64,000 nucleotides of DNA from Leptospira yanagawae serovar Saopaulo str. Sao Paulo = ATCC 700523 (GTDB lineage: Bacteria > Spirochaetota > Leptospiria > Leptospirales > Leptospiraceae): positions 62,001 through 126,000 of the forward strand of contig NZ_AOGX02000016.1 of the NCBI RefSeq assembly GCF_000332475.2, in the 5' to 3' direction. The position numbers and the translations under genes were made by a program. The notes under the pieces are model-generated. The model was not told where the DNA came from. It made no database searches and worked only from the letters and a program-made list of their open reading frames with translations. Of this stretch, positions 1 through 7,835 are shown one piece after another (position 1 is the stretch's first letter; every line of letters starts with the position of its first letter).

Positions 1-2
1 AC

Positions 3-296
3 GAAAAACCAAAACGAAAACGACACATCCTTGTGATTTCCGATGACGGGATTGATACCATGTTCACTCAAAATTACCCTCGTGACCAACGTTCCATTGT
101 GAAAAACGCTTTAGAAAAGGCAGGTGGTGGAGGGTCAATGGTCTTACAACTTTACCAACCAAATAACAATCCAGTTGTGAATGAATTACAACATAGTGGT
201 TGGGAGATTTATCCGATCAAAACTTGGACTGACTTGATTCAGTTTAGTAAGGACTTCGTAGAAAGGAATTATGTTAGAAATCAGACATTACGTTAA
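3..296 (+). CDS. VWA-domain-like protein, C-terminal part (5' end outside window)
   Basis: The reading frame is open to the left edge, so only the last 97 or so residues are present. The segment RHILVISDDGIDTMF near the edge looks like the core strand and acidic loop of a von Willebrand factor A (VWA/CoxE-type) fold, and the following Gly-rich turn (AGGGGSMVLQLY) and WEIYPI strand fit the end of such a domain. VWA proteins usually bind a divalent metal through a MIDAS site and mediate protein contacts. The MIDAS residues would lie mostly upstream and cannot be checked. The next gene starts 26 bases inside this one, suggesting translational coupling. The family call rests on general pattern only. 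Confidence 0.55.
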   Translation, partial: EKPKRKRHILVISDDGIDTMFTQNYPRDQRSIVKNALEKAGGGGSMVLQLYQPNNNPVVNELQHSGWEIYPIKTWTDLIQFSKDFVERNYVRNQTLR

Positions 297-822
297 AAAA
301 GTTCTAAACACAGCCTTCCATGTGGTGGATTTGCCTTCCGTATCATTAGATGCTTTGTGGTTTGACGTTTTTTTCTTACGCACAGGCCAAGGAAAAACAA
401 CTGTTTTCCCAAAATCCTTTGATTCTATCACCAATCAAAATCTAAAAGCACTTCACATCATCTTAGCCAATCTTTTGTATGACAAAGAATCACAAATTCC
501 AGATTTTTCCAAAGATTCCTTATTTGAATACTTAACAAACACCTTACAAATATTATGTGAACTTGTCCCCAATTACAATACTTGGACAACCGATGCAGAA
601 CGTGCCGAGGAATTGATTCGAAGTTTATTCCATTCACTTGGTTTTCTTCCAGAGAATGAAACAAAAGAATATTTTAGGGACCGTTATCTTTCCATTGATT
701 CACGAGAGCGTATCCGCATTTTAGACGAAACAAAAAAAGCACAAGAAAGAGCCAAAGAAATCTTAAGGCAAATGAAATTAAAAGAAGAGGAAGAAGCTGC
801 CTCAAAGTATAACCGTGAGTAA
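271..822 (+). CDS. hypothetical protein, charged C-terminal helix
   Basis: Product of 183 residues with no family I recognise. The ATG at 271 overlaps the end of the upstream VWA-like gene by 26 bases, and the 3' end overlaps the following ligase gene by 8 bases, so all three are probably co-translated. There is no signal peptide or membrane segment. The first 120 residues look like a mixed globular or helical domain (LKALHIILANLLYDK, LQILCELVPNYNTW). The last 45 residues are a strongly charged helix rich in Lys, Glu and Arg (KKAQERAKEILRQMKLKEEE), probably a coiled coil or protein-binding tail. Function unknown. Confidence 0.7.
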   Translation: MLEIRHYVKKVLNTAFHVVDLPSVSLDALWFDVFFLRTGQGKTTVFPKSFDSITNQNLKALHIILANLLYDKESQIPDFSKDSLFEYLTNTLQILCELVPNYNTWTTDAERAEELIRSLFHSLGFLPENETKEYFRDRYLSIDSRERIRILDETKKAQERAKEILRQMKLKEEEEAASKYNRE

Positions 823-2236
823 AACTTTGGATTTAACAACAACTCCTCTCTTACGTGAAGGATGGGAAGAGGAATTAAATAAAATGATCCTTTCCCATTA
901 CGCACCAAAATGGAATGCAAAAATTGGTGACAAGATTACTGAAGGAGATTACCAATTTGTGAAATCCTTCGAAAAAGAATTGATTCATGCAAAAAAGAAT
1001 GGCTACTACCAAACCAAACAATCCATTCTTTCATACATTGAAGATTACCGCATACAATCAGAGTTTTTTCGCTCTCGTTTGTATGGACTTAAAATTAAAG
1101 ATGAATTTGAATCGATTCCACTGACAACAAGAGATGATTTACAATCACACATCACAGAAATCATACCTTCGGACATAGATTTATCCAAGATGGTCATCAA
1201 TCCTACTTCGGGAACAACAGGAAAACCTATTCTTGCACCAAACCATCCAAAAGCGATCGGGTGTTATGTACCTCTGATTGAATACAGTGTAGAAAAATTT
1301 GGAGTGAAACCCATCCATTCACCGAAGTCCAGTTTTGCCATCCAACTCTGTTACCAGGAAAAAACCATCGAATATGCCACTTGTCATAGTTTGGCGGGAG
1401 GAGCCAAATTTGCTAAAATCAACATCCACCCTAACTCCTGGAGAAGGACTTCGGATATACAAAACTTCCTCAAAGAATCATCTCCTCAAATCCTAACTGG
1501 CGATCCTTATGCATTTGAATCCGCAATGAAAATGGGGATTCAATATAGACCTGAAGCCATCCATTCCACAGCTTTAGAGTTAACTCCTGCTTTACGAGAA
1601 AAATTAACTGAATTCTTCCAATGCCCCGTGATCAACTTTTATTCGTTAAACGAAACTGGACCGATCGCATATTCTTGCCCCATCCATCCAAATTGGATGC
1701 ACCTTCTCCCCCATGATTTATATCTGGAAGTTTTATCGGAAGAGTCTGGATTCCCAGTCCCCACTGGCAACATTGGAGAGTTTGTGATTACTGGTGGCAG
1801 GAATCCTTATTTACCACTCCTTCGTTATAAAACAGGTGATTTTGGTGAAATTGAATTTGGCCCCTGTCTTTGCGGAGACCATTTTCCACGTTTACGTCTG
1901 TTATCTGGTAGAAAACCCGTTTACTTTCAAAAAACAAATGGGGATACCATCAATCCAATTGATGTTGGAAGGATCCTTAGAAAAAAACCATTCATATTCC
2001 AATTCCAAGTGGAACAAACCAAAAGACAGGAATGGGAATGCCGAATCTCTTTAGAATCGGAAATCAAAAATGATGAAATTTATTGGGAGATCGAAAAAAA
2101 TAAATTACAAAAAGAATTAGAAGCACTCTTTGGTGAAAATTCCAATGTTTTGATTTCCACCAATTTTCCGTTAGATGGGAAAAAGCAATTGGCATATATC
2201 AATTCGTATCAAATCCAAACTGAGGCCAACGGATGA
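815..2236 (+). CDS. AMP-binding, phenylacetate-CoA ligase-like enzyme
   Basis: Product of 473 residues of the ANL adenylate-forming superfamily, closest in layout to PaaK/coenzyme F390 synthetase-type ligases. These activate a carboxylic acid as an acyl-AMP and usually transfer it to CoA. Visible motifs are the phosphate loop PTSGTTGKP at about residues 130-138, the adenine-side motif YSLNETGP at about 277, and YKTGDFGEIE at about 343, the usual hinge-region Asp motif. The C-terminal subdomain is short, as in PaaK relatives. The start is GTG at 815, inside the preceding gene; the stop shares ATGA with nadR. The substrate cannot be inferred. Confidence 0.82.
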   Translation: MSKTLDLTTTPLLREGWEEELNKMILSHYAPKWNAKIGDKITEGDYQFVKSFEKELIHAKKNGYYQTKQSILSYIEDYRIQSEFFRSRLYGLKIKDEFESIPLTTRDDLQSHITEIIPSDIDLSKMVINPTSGTTGKPILAPNHPKAIGCYVPLIEYSVEKFGVKPIHSPKSSFAIQLCYQEKTIEYATCHSLAGGAKFAKINIHPNSWRRTSDIQNFLKESSPQILTGDPYAFESAMKMGIQYRPEAIHSTALELTPALREKLTEFFQCPVINFYSLNETGPIAYSCPIHPNWMHLLPHDLYLEVLSEESGFPVPTGNIGEFVITGGRNPYLPLLRYKTGDFGEIEFGPCLCGDHFPRLRLLSGRKPVYFQKTNGDTINPIDVGRILRKKPFIFQFQVEQTKRQEWECRISLESEIKNDEIYWEIEKNKLQKELEALFGENSNVLISTNFPLDGKKQLAYINSYQIQTEANG

Positions 2237-3261
2237 TCCACGGACTTGTTCTTGGTAAATTTTACCCACCTCACAAAGGCCACCTTCATCTCATAAAAGA
2301 AGCCAAAAAACAATGTGATGTACTAACAGTCCTTATTTGTTCTTTACAACGCGAGATCATACCTGGAGAACTCCGCTTCGAATGGATGAAAGCATTAATC
2401 CCAGATCCAAATATAAAATTAGTTTGGGTGAAGGATGAAAACCCACAATACCCAGAAGATCATCCCAATTTTTGGGAAATTTGGAAACAAACAATTGTAT
2501 CCCATTCCGATCAACCCATCGATATTGTGTTCACTTCAGAATTGTATGGCGACCCACTAGCATCCGTTCTAGGGTGTAAACATATACCGATTGACATTGG
2601 CAGATTAGAATTCCCGATCTCTGCAACAGAAATTCGAGAATCACCATTACAAAACTGGGTCTACATTCCTGAACCAATCCGACCTTATTTTGTCAAACGA
2701 ATCGTACTCACCGGGAGTGAGTCCGTTGGGAAAACCACATTAGCAAAAAAGCTTGCCGATCATTTTGAAACCAATTGGATCCCAGAGTTTGCAAGAGAAT
2801 ATTTAGAACAAAAACCAACTCCTATGGACGAAACCGATTTTTTGCCGATTGCAAAAGGACATCTTTTGTCAGAGATAGAAGCCTCAAAAACATCGAATGG
2901 CATTCTGTTTTTAGATACGGATTTGCTTACAACAAAAGTATATTTAGAAAGGTATTACCGATCAGAAATTCCTTGGCTCACCAAACGGGCACTTGGTTTG
3001 CAGTATGATGCGTCTTTATTTTTAGACATCGACATTCCTTGGGAAAAGGACAAATTACGAGACTTAGGTGAAGAAAGAGAGGAAATGAAAGCTCGATTTC
3101 TGGAGGCGATGGAAGAAGCGAAACGAGATTTTTATATGATAAAGGGGGATTTTTTAGAAAGGGAAAAACTTGCAATCGAATATGTAAACCAAATCAAAGA
3201 ATGGCCGATCGTTCCCAATTCATTTACGAAAGCCCAGATTGATTTACGAAAGATTCAATGA
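2233..3261 (+). CDS. nadR: NadR-type nicotinamide mononucleotide adenylyltransferase / ribosylnicotinamide kinase
   Basis: Bifunctional NAD salvage enzyme of 342 residues. The N-terminal nucleotidyltransferase has the start motif GLVLGKFYPPHKGH (residues 4-17) containing the HxGH signature, and ISATEIRE at about residue 131 corresponds to the ISTTKIR-type nucleotide-binding motif. The C-terminal kinase half begins with a P-loop, GSESVGKTT, at about residues 161-169. Known NadR proteins convert nicotinamide riboside to NMN and NMN to NAD. Compared with the enterobacterial protein the N-terminal helix-turn-helix repressor domain is absent, so it is probably purely enzymatic. It starts in a 4-base ATGA overlap with the ligase gene and its 3' end runs 38 bases into the convergent dioxygenase-like gene. 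Confidence 0.9.
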   Translation: MIHGLVLGKFYPPHKGHLHLIKEAKKQCDVLTVLICSLQREIIPGELRFEWMKALIPDPNIKLVWVKDENPQYPEDHPNFWEIWKQTIVSHSDQPIDIVFTSELYGDPLASVLGCKHIPIDIGRLEFPISATEIRESPLQNWVYIPEPIRPYFVKRIVLTGSESVGKTTLAKKLADHFETNWIPEFAREYLEQKPTPMDETDFLPIAKGHLLSEIEASKTSNGILFLDTDLLTTKVYLERYYRSEIPWLTKRALGLQYDASLFLDIDIPWEKDKLRDLGEEREEMKARFLEAMEEAKRDFYMIKGDFLEREKLAIEYVNQIKEWPIVPNSFTKAQIDLRKIQ

Positions 3262-4078
3262 CCTCAGTCGGTAAAACCTCCCCGGTCACCAATTGTTTCA
3301 TTTCATAAAGAGTGGTCCCTTTCGATCCATTATCAATATTTTTAGGACCTATCTTATTTTTTATATGTTCTCCGATCACTAAACGTACTTCCAAACTAAA
3401 ACGAGAATGCCCTTGTGTGTTATCATTTGTTCCATGTAAGTGGTGGGATGCAAAAATAAAATAATCACCAAAATCTCCTGCTACTGAAAGAGGATTGGGA
3501 TCTGAAACTGGTTTGCTAGGTTTTGGAAATATTTTTTCACCAATTTTTGGATGATGATAACTCGTTTGGAAACCACCTGTTTCCATCCAATGCCGATAAT
3601 CAAAGGAATGGGAATTATTTTCTATCGGATTCTTAAAATAAAAAGGATACAAGGAAAACCCAGAACCTAACTCCACTTTTGTGATCGGAAGCCAAAGGTT
3701 GATTTGGTTTTCGGGATTGGCATACCAAGGGTCACGGTGGATGTACTGAACTGATTCTGCTCCCTCCAATTGATGGAATCCATTGGGAACACATCGAAGG
3801 CGCAACAAATCCAAATACACATCATTTGGATCAAGATTCCATTCATCGAGGATAGGAAACAGGAATTTTGAAATGGAATGATTTTCATAAATCTTACTGC
3901 GAATCTTTGCCATTCCCTTCTGCAATTGGGGATACGGGATTTGGGAGGTGAGTAAACAAGGGTCCCCTGATGGGAACTCGTCTTGGATGTATTTGTGAAT
4001 TGGAGTGAGATACGATTTTGATTCTTTGCTTAGTTTACCGAAATGTGTTTTTCCTTCGTAAAGGGAATTGATTTCCAT
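3224..4078 (-). CDS. phytanoyl-CoA dioxygenase-like 2OG-Fe(II) oxygenase
   Basis: Product of 284 residues with the layout of a phytanoyl-CoA dioxygenase (PhyH)-type double-stranded beta-helix enzyme. The segment YIHRDPWYANPENQINLWLP in the middle gives the HxD iron-binding pair, and the later ASHHLHGTNDN with following RFSLEVR gives the distal His and the 2-oxoglutarate-binding Arg. Such enzymes use Fe(II), 2-oxoglutarate and O2 to hydroxylate small molecules; members also act in natural product and osmolyte synthesis. Its 3' end overlaps nadR by 38 bases on the opposite strand. Substrate unknown. Confidence 0.65.
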   Translation of the reverse strand: MEINSLYEGKTHFGKLSKESKSYLTPIHKYIQDEFPSGDPCLLTSQIPYPQLQKGMAKIRSKIYENHSISKFLFPILDEWNLDPNDVYLDLLRLRCVPNGFHQLEGAESVQYIHRDPWYANPENQINLWLPITKVELGSGFSLYPFYFKNPIENNSHSFDYRHWMETGGFQTSYHHPKIGEKIFPKPSKPVSDPNPLSVAGDFGDYFIFASHHLHGTNDNTQGHSRFSLEVRLVIGEHIKNKIGPKNIDNGSKGTTLYEMKQLVTGEVLPTEVIESFVNQSGLS

Positions 4079-4100
4079 TTTTTAACCTTTCCGTTGGTTC

Positions 4101-4364
4101 TCAATCTCCATTTCCTTTAGACTGTTTTTTGATTTCTTCTTTTAATTCAAGGATGCTCATGTACAAATTGGCAAAGGTGGTGAGTTGGTTCATCGCATCT
4201 TGTAACCCAGCTTTGAACAAAAGGCCGTTGTCCATATGTTCGCGAAAGATGGTGAGTGGATTTTCACTTTCCATACCATTCACGGTGTTTTGGTAGGATT
4301 CCAAAAGTTCCTTTTTTTCTTCTAAGGATTCTGGAACTTTCCAACCATTGGACAATCGGCTCAT
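4101..4364 (-). CDS. small helical hypothetical protein
   Basis: An 87-residue soluble protein, predicted nearly all helical, with charged ends (SLEEKKELLESYQ near the start, ELKEEIKKQSKGNGD at the end). It lies 7 bases after the membrane methyltransferase gene on the same strand and 22 bases before the dioxygenase-like gene, so the three probably form one transcript. No domain recognised. Its middle (GLLFKAGLQDAMNQLTTF) might be an amphipathic oligomerisation helix. Confidence 0.6.
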   Translation of the reverse strand: MSRLSNGWKVPESLEEKKELLESYQNTVNGMESENPLTIFREHMDNGLLFKAGLQDAMNQLTTFANLYMSILELKEEIKKQSKGNGD

Positions 4365-4371
4365 AAAAAAA

Positions 4372-5133
4372 TTATCGTCCTTCGACTTCCAGAAGTTTGG
4401 TGGTCTTGACTATTAGTCTTGTCACAATATAAAATATAAGTCCGAATCCAAAAAACCAAGTATGAAAAGGTTTCCAAATTCCTGTGATGTCTACCACACG
4501 AAGGTTTGGTTCTTGGAAGTAAATTTGGATGAGATCAAAGACTGTAAACACAACAATGATTCCAAATAAACTTGGGTATTCTCGTTTCCAGATATTTCGG
4601 AAGGAAAAATCTAAATTTGGTTTTTGATAGCCCGACAAACGTGGGATAAATGCAGGAGTTTTGTCCGCCCACTTCAAATATGCATCTTTGAACTTTCCAC
4701 GGAGGAAATATTCTTCTGCGAATATAATTCTTTCATAGTAGAGGTAAAAGAACATGATATAAACCAATGCGAATGCGAAGTCGCGAAGGATCAGTACTGG
4801 TCCAAGGTACATCAAAAAGTTTCCAACATAGAGAGGGTGGCGAACAAGAGAATAAATCCCTGATTGGTTGACCACATCGGCTACTTGTTGTTTGGTATTG
4901 CGTCCCGATGTATTTTTGGGAGTGTAACCGATGGTGAAACATCGCACAAATAATCCCGCTAAACTAACTACAAATGCACCAGTAAGCCAATATAAATTGG
5001 ACATATAGTTCCCTTGGAAAAAAGGAACATAGGGTAAATACAGTAAGGAAAGGAACAAAATGACTCCAGGAATGTAGGAGCGCCATCGGAAAAGAAAATT
5101 GCCTTGTTGGTTGAGTTCTTCTATAAGTGCCAT
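4372..5133 (-). CDS. isoprenylcysteine carboxyl methyltransferase-family membrane protein
   Basis: A 253-residue polytopic membrane protein of the ICMT/PEMT-like methyltransferase superfamily. About five hydrophobic segments are visible. The diagnostic C-terminal cofactor region is present: GIYSLVRHPLYVGNFLMYLG at about residues 92-111 (the RHPxY motif) followed by a helix and YYERIIFAEEYFL with the conserved acidic E-E pair. Enzymes with this fold methylate lipids or isoprenoid-modified substrates with S-adenosylmethionine at the membrane; bacterial substrates are mostly unknown. First gene of a probable three-gene minus-strand unit. It diverges from the acyltransferase gene across 47 bases. 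Confidence 0.78.
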   Translation of the reverse strand: MALIEELNQQGNFLFRWRSYIPGVILFLSLLYLPYVPFFQGNYMSNLYWLTGAFVVSLAGLFVRCFTIGYTPKNTSGRNTKQQVADVVNQSGIYSLVRHPLYVGNFLMYLGPVLILRDFAFALVYIMFFYLYYERIIFAEEYFLRGKFKDAYLKWADKTPAFIPRLSGYQKPNLDFSFRNIWKREYPSLFGIIVVFTVFDLIQIYFQEPNLRVVDITGIWKPFHTWFFGFGLIFYIVTRLIVKTTKLLEVEGR

Positions 5134-5180
5134 GTTAAATCGTACTTGCTTCCTTTGATTAAGCTGTCAGCATTCGTCTT

Positions 5181-6437
5181 ATGTCAATCAAATCCTTTAT
5201 TCCTGCAAAGTTCAATCTCCCTGCTCTATGGTTTACCGATCTGACACTGCCTCTGCTCAATAAATTGGTACATAATATCGATTCGATTGAAATCTCAAAA
5301 AATGACGAAAAAACATTAAAATCATTTCAAAAAGAACGCCTTCTTTATATTTCCAATCATCCCACAACCAAGGAACCAGGAATCGCCTTCCATGCCGCGA
5401 ACATCATGGGTTCTCGTTTTCATTATATGGCCGCAAGAGAAGTTTTTGAATGGGGGTATGGATTTGTAGGTGATTTTATCCAATCCATTGGTGCATACTC
5501 CGTGTTAGCTGGTGCTCCTGACAGGGAATCACTCAAAGCTTCACGAAATATATTAGCAAATCCTGAAGGAAAACTGGCATTATTTCCGGAAGGGGAACCA
5601 ACGAGTGGGATGAATGATACCTTACTCCCCTTCCAACCAGGTGTGGCACAACTAGGGATTTGGGGGTTAGAAGATGCTCTAAAAAAAGATCCAAATGCTA
5701 CCATTTGGGTATTGCCAACGTTCATCAAATACCGAATGACCAATTCCATCCAATCCATGCAAAAAGACATCGACGAGAGCCTTACAAAAATGGAGGGGAG
5801 ACTCGGAATCTCCAAATCTGGAAAAGACATCGTGCACCGATTTTTATCAGTTGGGAAACGGATGATGGAACGAGAAGAAAAAGAATATGGAGTACCCGTT
5901 GACGAAAGCAAAGCAGATGACTTTGATTATCGTTTGGGTCGTATGCGCCACGCCATGTTAGATAATATTGCAAGGAAAGCCAAAATTCCAAAGTGGGATG
6001 GTGATGCCAATGCCATTGAAAAACTCAGAAAGATTCTAAGTGTTCTTGAAATGGTTTCGGTAGGGATCCCAGATCCAAATGGTGAGTTACCAAGTTTGGA
6101 GATGGCAAGGTGGGCAAGGAATGCGGCGACAAAAGCATACGATTTTATTTCCATCCAAACTGCATATATCAAAGAATTGCCAAGTGCAGAACGACTGTAT
6201 GAATTTTTATACCGATACGAAAACGAAATCTTTGGTGAAACCAAACAAAGGCCCCACAAAGCGATCGTTAGACTAGGAAAACCATTTACGATCAATGAAT
6301 ACCTTGGTTCGTATAAGGAAGACAAAAAGAAAACACTTGATACAATTACAGAACGTCTAAGAGATGAGTTACAAACGATGCTTGTGGAAGAAAAATCCAA
6401 ATCGAACGCACTGTTTCCGAGCCAATATATTTTTTAA
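5181..6437 (+). CDS. PlsC-like 1-acylglycerol-3-phosphate acyltransferase family protein
   Basis: A 418-residue protein whose N-terminal half carries the glycerolipid acyltransferase fold. Motif I reads SNHPTTKEP (about residues 55-63), the position of HX4D but with Glu instead of Asp. Motif III is FPEGEPTSG at about residues 136-144, matching the FPEG-R/T-S phosphate-binding motif. The C-terminal 200 residues are an extension without a family I recognise, making it longer than ordinary PlsC (about 240). It may acylate a glycerophospholipid precursor or another hydroxylated lipid. The stop codon directly abuts the ATG of the next gene. Confidence 0.75.
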   Translation: MSIKSFIPAKFNLPALWFTDLTLPLLNKLVHNIDSIEISKNDEKTLKSFQKERLLYISNHPTTKEPGIAFHAANIMGSRFHYMAAREVFEWGYGFVGDFIQSIGAYSVLAGAPDRESLKASRNILANPEGKLALFPEGEPTSGMNDTLLPFQPGVAQLGIWGLEDALKKDPNATIWVLPTFIKYRMTNSIQSMQKDIDESLTKMEGRLGISKSGKDIVHRFLSVGKRMMEREEKEYGVPVDESKADDFDYRLGRMRHAMLDNIARKAKIPKWDGDANAIEKLRKILSVLEMVSVGIPDPNGELPSLEMARWARNAATKAYDFISIQTAYIKELPSAERLYEFLYRYENEIFGETKQRPHKAIVRLGKPFTINEYLGSYKEDKKKTLDTITERLRDELQTMLVEEKSKSNALFPSQYIF

Positions 6438-7085
6438 ATGGAACAATTGTTGTCATCTCAGATTGAGGACTGGTTAAAAACACCAGGCCCATTGGAATTT
6501 ACAACCTTTGGTGCCTCCAAAAATTTAGATGAAAATTTAGTCCAGTTACTTGATTCCCTCGCCATTCAATACAAAATTGAAAACTTATCAGCCATTCTTT
6601 TCACCATTGTCAAAGACCTGATTTTAAATGGATTTAAAGCCAATTTCAAACGTTTGTTTTTCCAGGAAAACCAATTGGACATCCAATCCCCAGCCGACTA
6701 CGAGTTAGGTGTCAGAATGTACAAAAGCCTCATTTTGTCTGGAAGGGGGAATGCATTTGAACCACTTGCACGCGAAAAAAATTTATATGTCCGTGTCAAA
6801 ATCGAACATGGCGACACACAAATCAAATTTGATATCCGCAACAACTCGATGTTAGTACGTGGGGAAATGCAAAAAATCAGGAACTCGCTTTTACACGCAC
6901 AAAACTACAATGACATTATGGAATACTATATCGAGAGAGGTGACAACTCGGAAGGAGAAGGCATTGGAATCGCCCTTTGTATCATCCTTTTGAAAGGTGA
7001 GGGACTTCCCACAGACCAATTTCGCATTTACCACGAAGATGGAGAAACCATCGCCCAACTGAACATTCCTCTAAAGAAAGGCTAG
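6438..7085 (+). CDS. histidine-kinase-like ATPase fold protein (RsbW/HATPase type)
   Basis: A 215-residue soluble protein. The segment VKDLILNGFKANFKR at about residues 54-68 resembles the N-box of GHKL ATPases, and GDNSEGEGIGIALCIILL at about 175-192 resembles the G-box that closes over ATP. There is no dimerisation/phosphoacceptor domain, so it is a stand-alone ATPase module like anti-sigma kinases or a regulatory fragment. The ATG directly follows the stop of the acyltransferase gene, so the two are translationally coupled. Its partner is unknown. Confidence 0.6.
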   Translation: MEQLLSSQIEDWLKTPGPLEFTTFGASKNLDENLVQLLDSLAIQYKIENLSAILFTIVKDLILNGFKANFKRLFFQENQLDIQSPADYELGVRMYKSLILSGRGNAFEPLAREKNLYVRVKIEHGDTQIKFDIRNNSMLVRGEMQKIRNSLLHAQNYNDIMEYYIERGDNSEGEGIGIALCIILLKGEGLPTDQFRIYHEDGETIAQLNIPLKKG

Positions 7086-7116
7086 CAGAGAATCTTAGGT
7101 TTTCCAACTTGGATGT

Positions 7117-7752
7117 ATGGGCATTCCAACTCTCACTTCCAATGAATCCATCCCTCAGGTTTTAAAAGCGATTGTATCCAACAACACAAACCATGCCCTA
7201 TGGCTGAATACACTCTCCCTACTCGAACACATTGGTTCCCGAAAGATCCTCCTCACCCAATCAAGCGAAGATACATCCGAAATGATTTTACGCCATGCCA
7301 CAGAAGAAGCAAGGCATGCTCTTTTTTTTAAAAAGGCCGCAAGGACCATACAACCAGAGTTTCGTTCTGGGTACCAAAATTCCTCACTTGTACGAGGGAC
7401 AGCGGCAAGAATTTATTTCGCAAAACTAGACAGCCTCGTCCGTAAAAACCTTCGTTCCGCTTTCCCTGATGAAAAAACCTTCACCTACCTTGCCTATTTG
7501 TACACCACAACCGTGATCGAAAAAAGAGCCATGGTCGTTTACAATGCGTACGATGAAATTTTGGACGCTTCGGGCTCTCCCATCCGCCTAACCAACCTCA
7601 TTCTGGAAGAAGAAGGCCATCTGTCCGAAATGAGTGCCGAAATGTTCCGCTTGGATCCAAAGGCTACGGAAAGGTTAGCCCATTTGGAAGCCGAAGAAGC
7701 CAAAATTTTTACCCGTTTTTGGCGCCAAATCGGTGAATTCTCTCTAAATTAA
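7117..7752 (+). CDS. ferritin-like di-iron protein
   Basis: A 211-residue all-helical protein. Four ligand-bearing helices can be read: SLLEHIG (first Glu), ATEEARHALFF (ExxH), TVIEKRAM (third Glu) and LEEEGHLSEM (second ExxH). Two Glu plus two ExxH is the full carboxylate-bridged di-iron set of ferritin-like oxidases and hydroxylases. The lack of a signal peptide places it in the cytoplasm. It could be an oxygenase of the MiaE/AurF type or a peroxide-handling protein; the sequence does not decide. It sits 31 bases after the ATPase-fold gene, possibly in the same operon. Confidence 0.68.
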   Translation: MGIPTLTSNESIPQVLKAIVSNNTNHALWLNTLSLLEHIGSRKILLTQSSEDTSEMILRHATEEARHALFFKKAARTIQPEFRSGYQNSSLVRGTAARIYFAKLDSLVRKNLRSAFPDEKTFTYLAYLYTTTVIEKRAMVVYNAYDEILDASGSPIRLTNLILEEEGHLSEMSAEMFRLDPKATERLAHLEAEEAKIFTRFWRQIGEFSLN

Positions 7753-7835
7753 AAAAGGCTTGCGAAAAAAATCTCAACTTGGTTTCCTTCAACCATCTTC
7801 ATGCGACATAATACTATTATTGGATCTTTGAGAAA

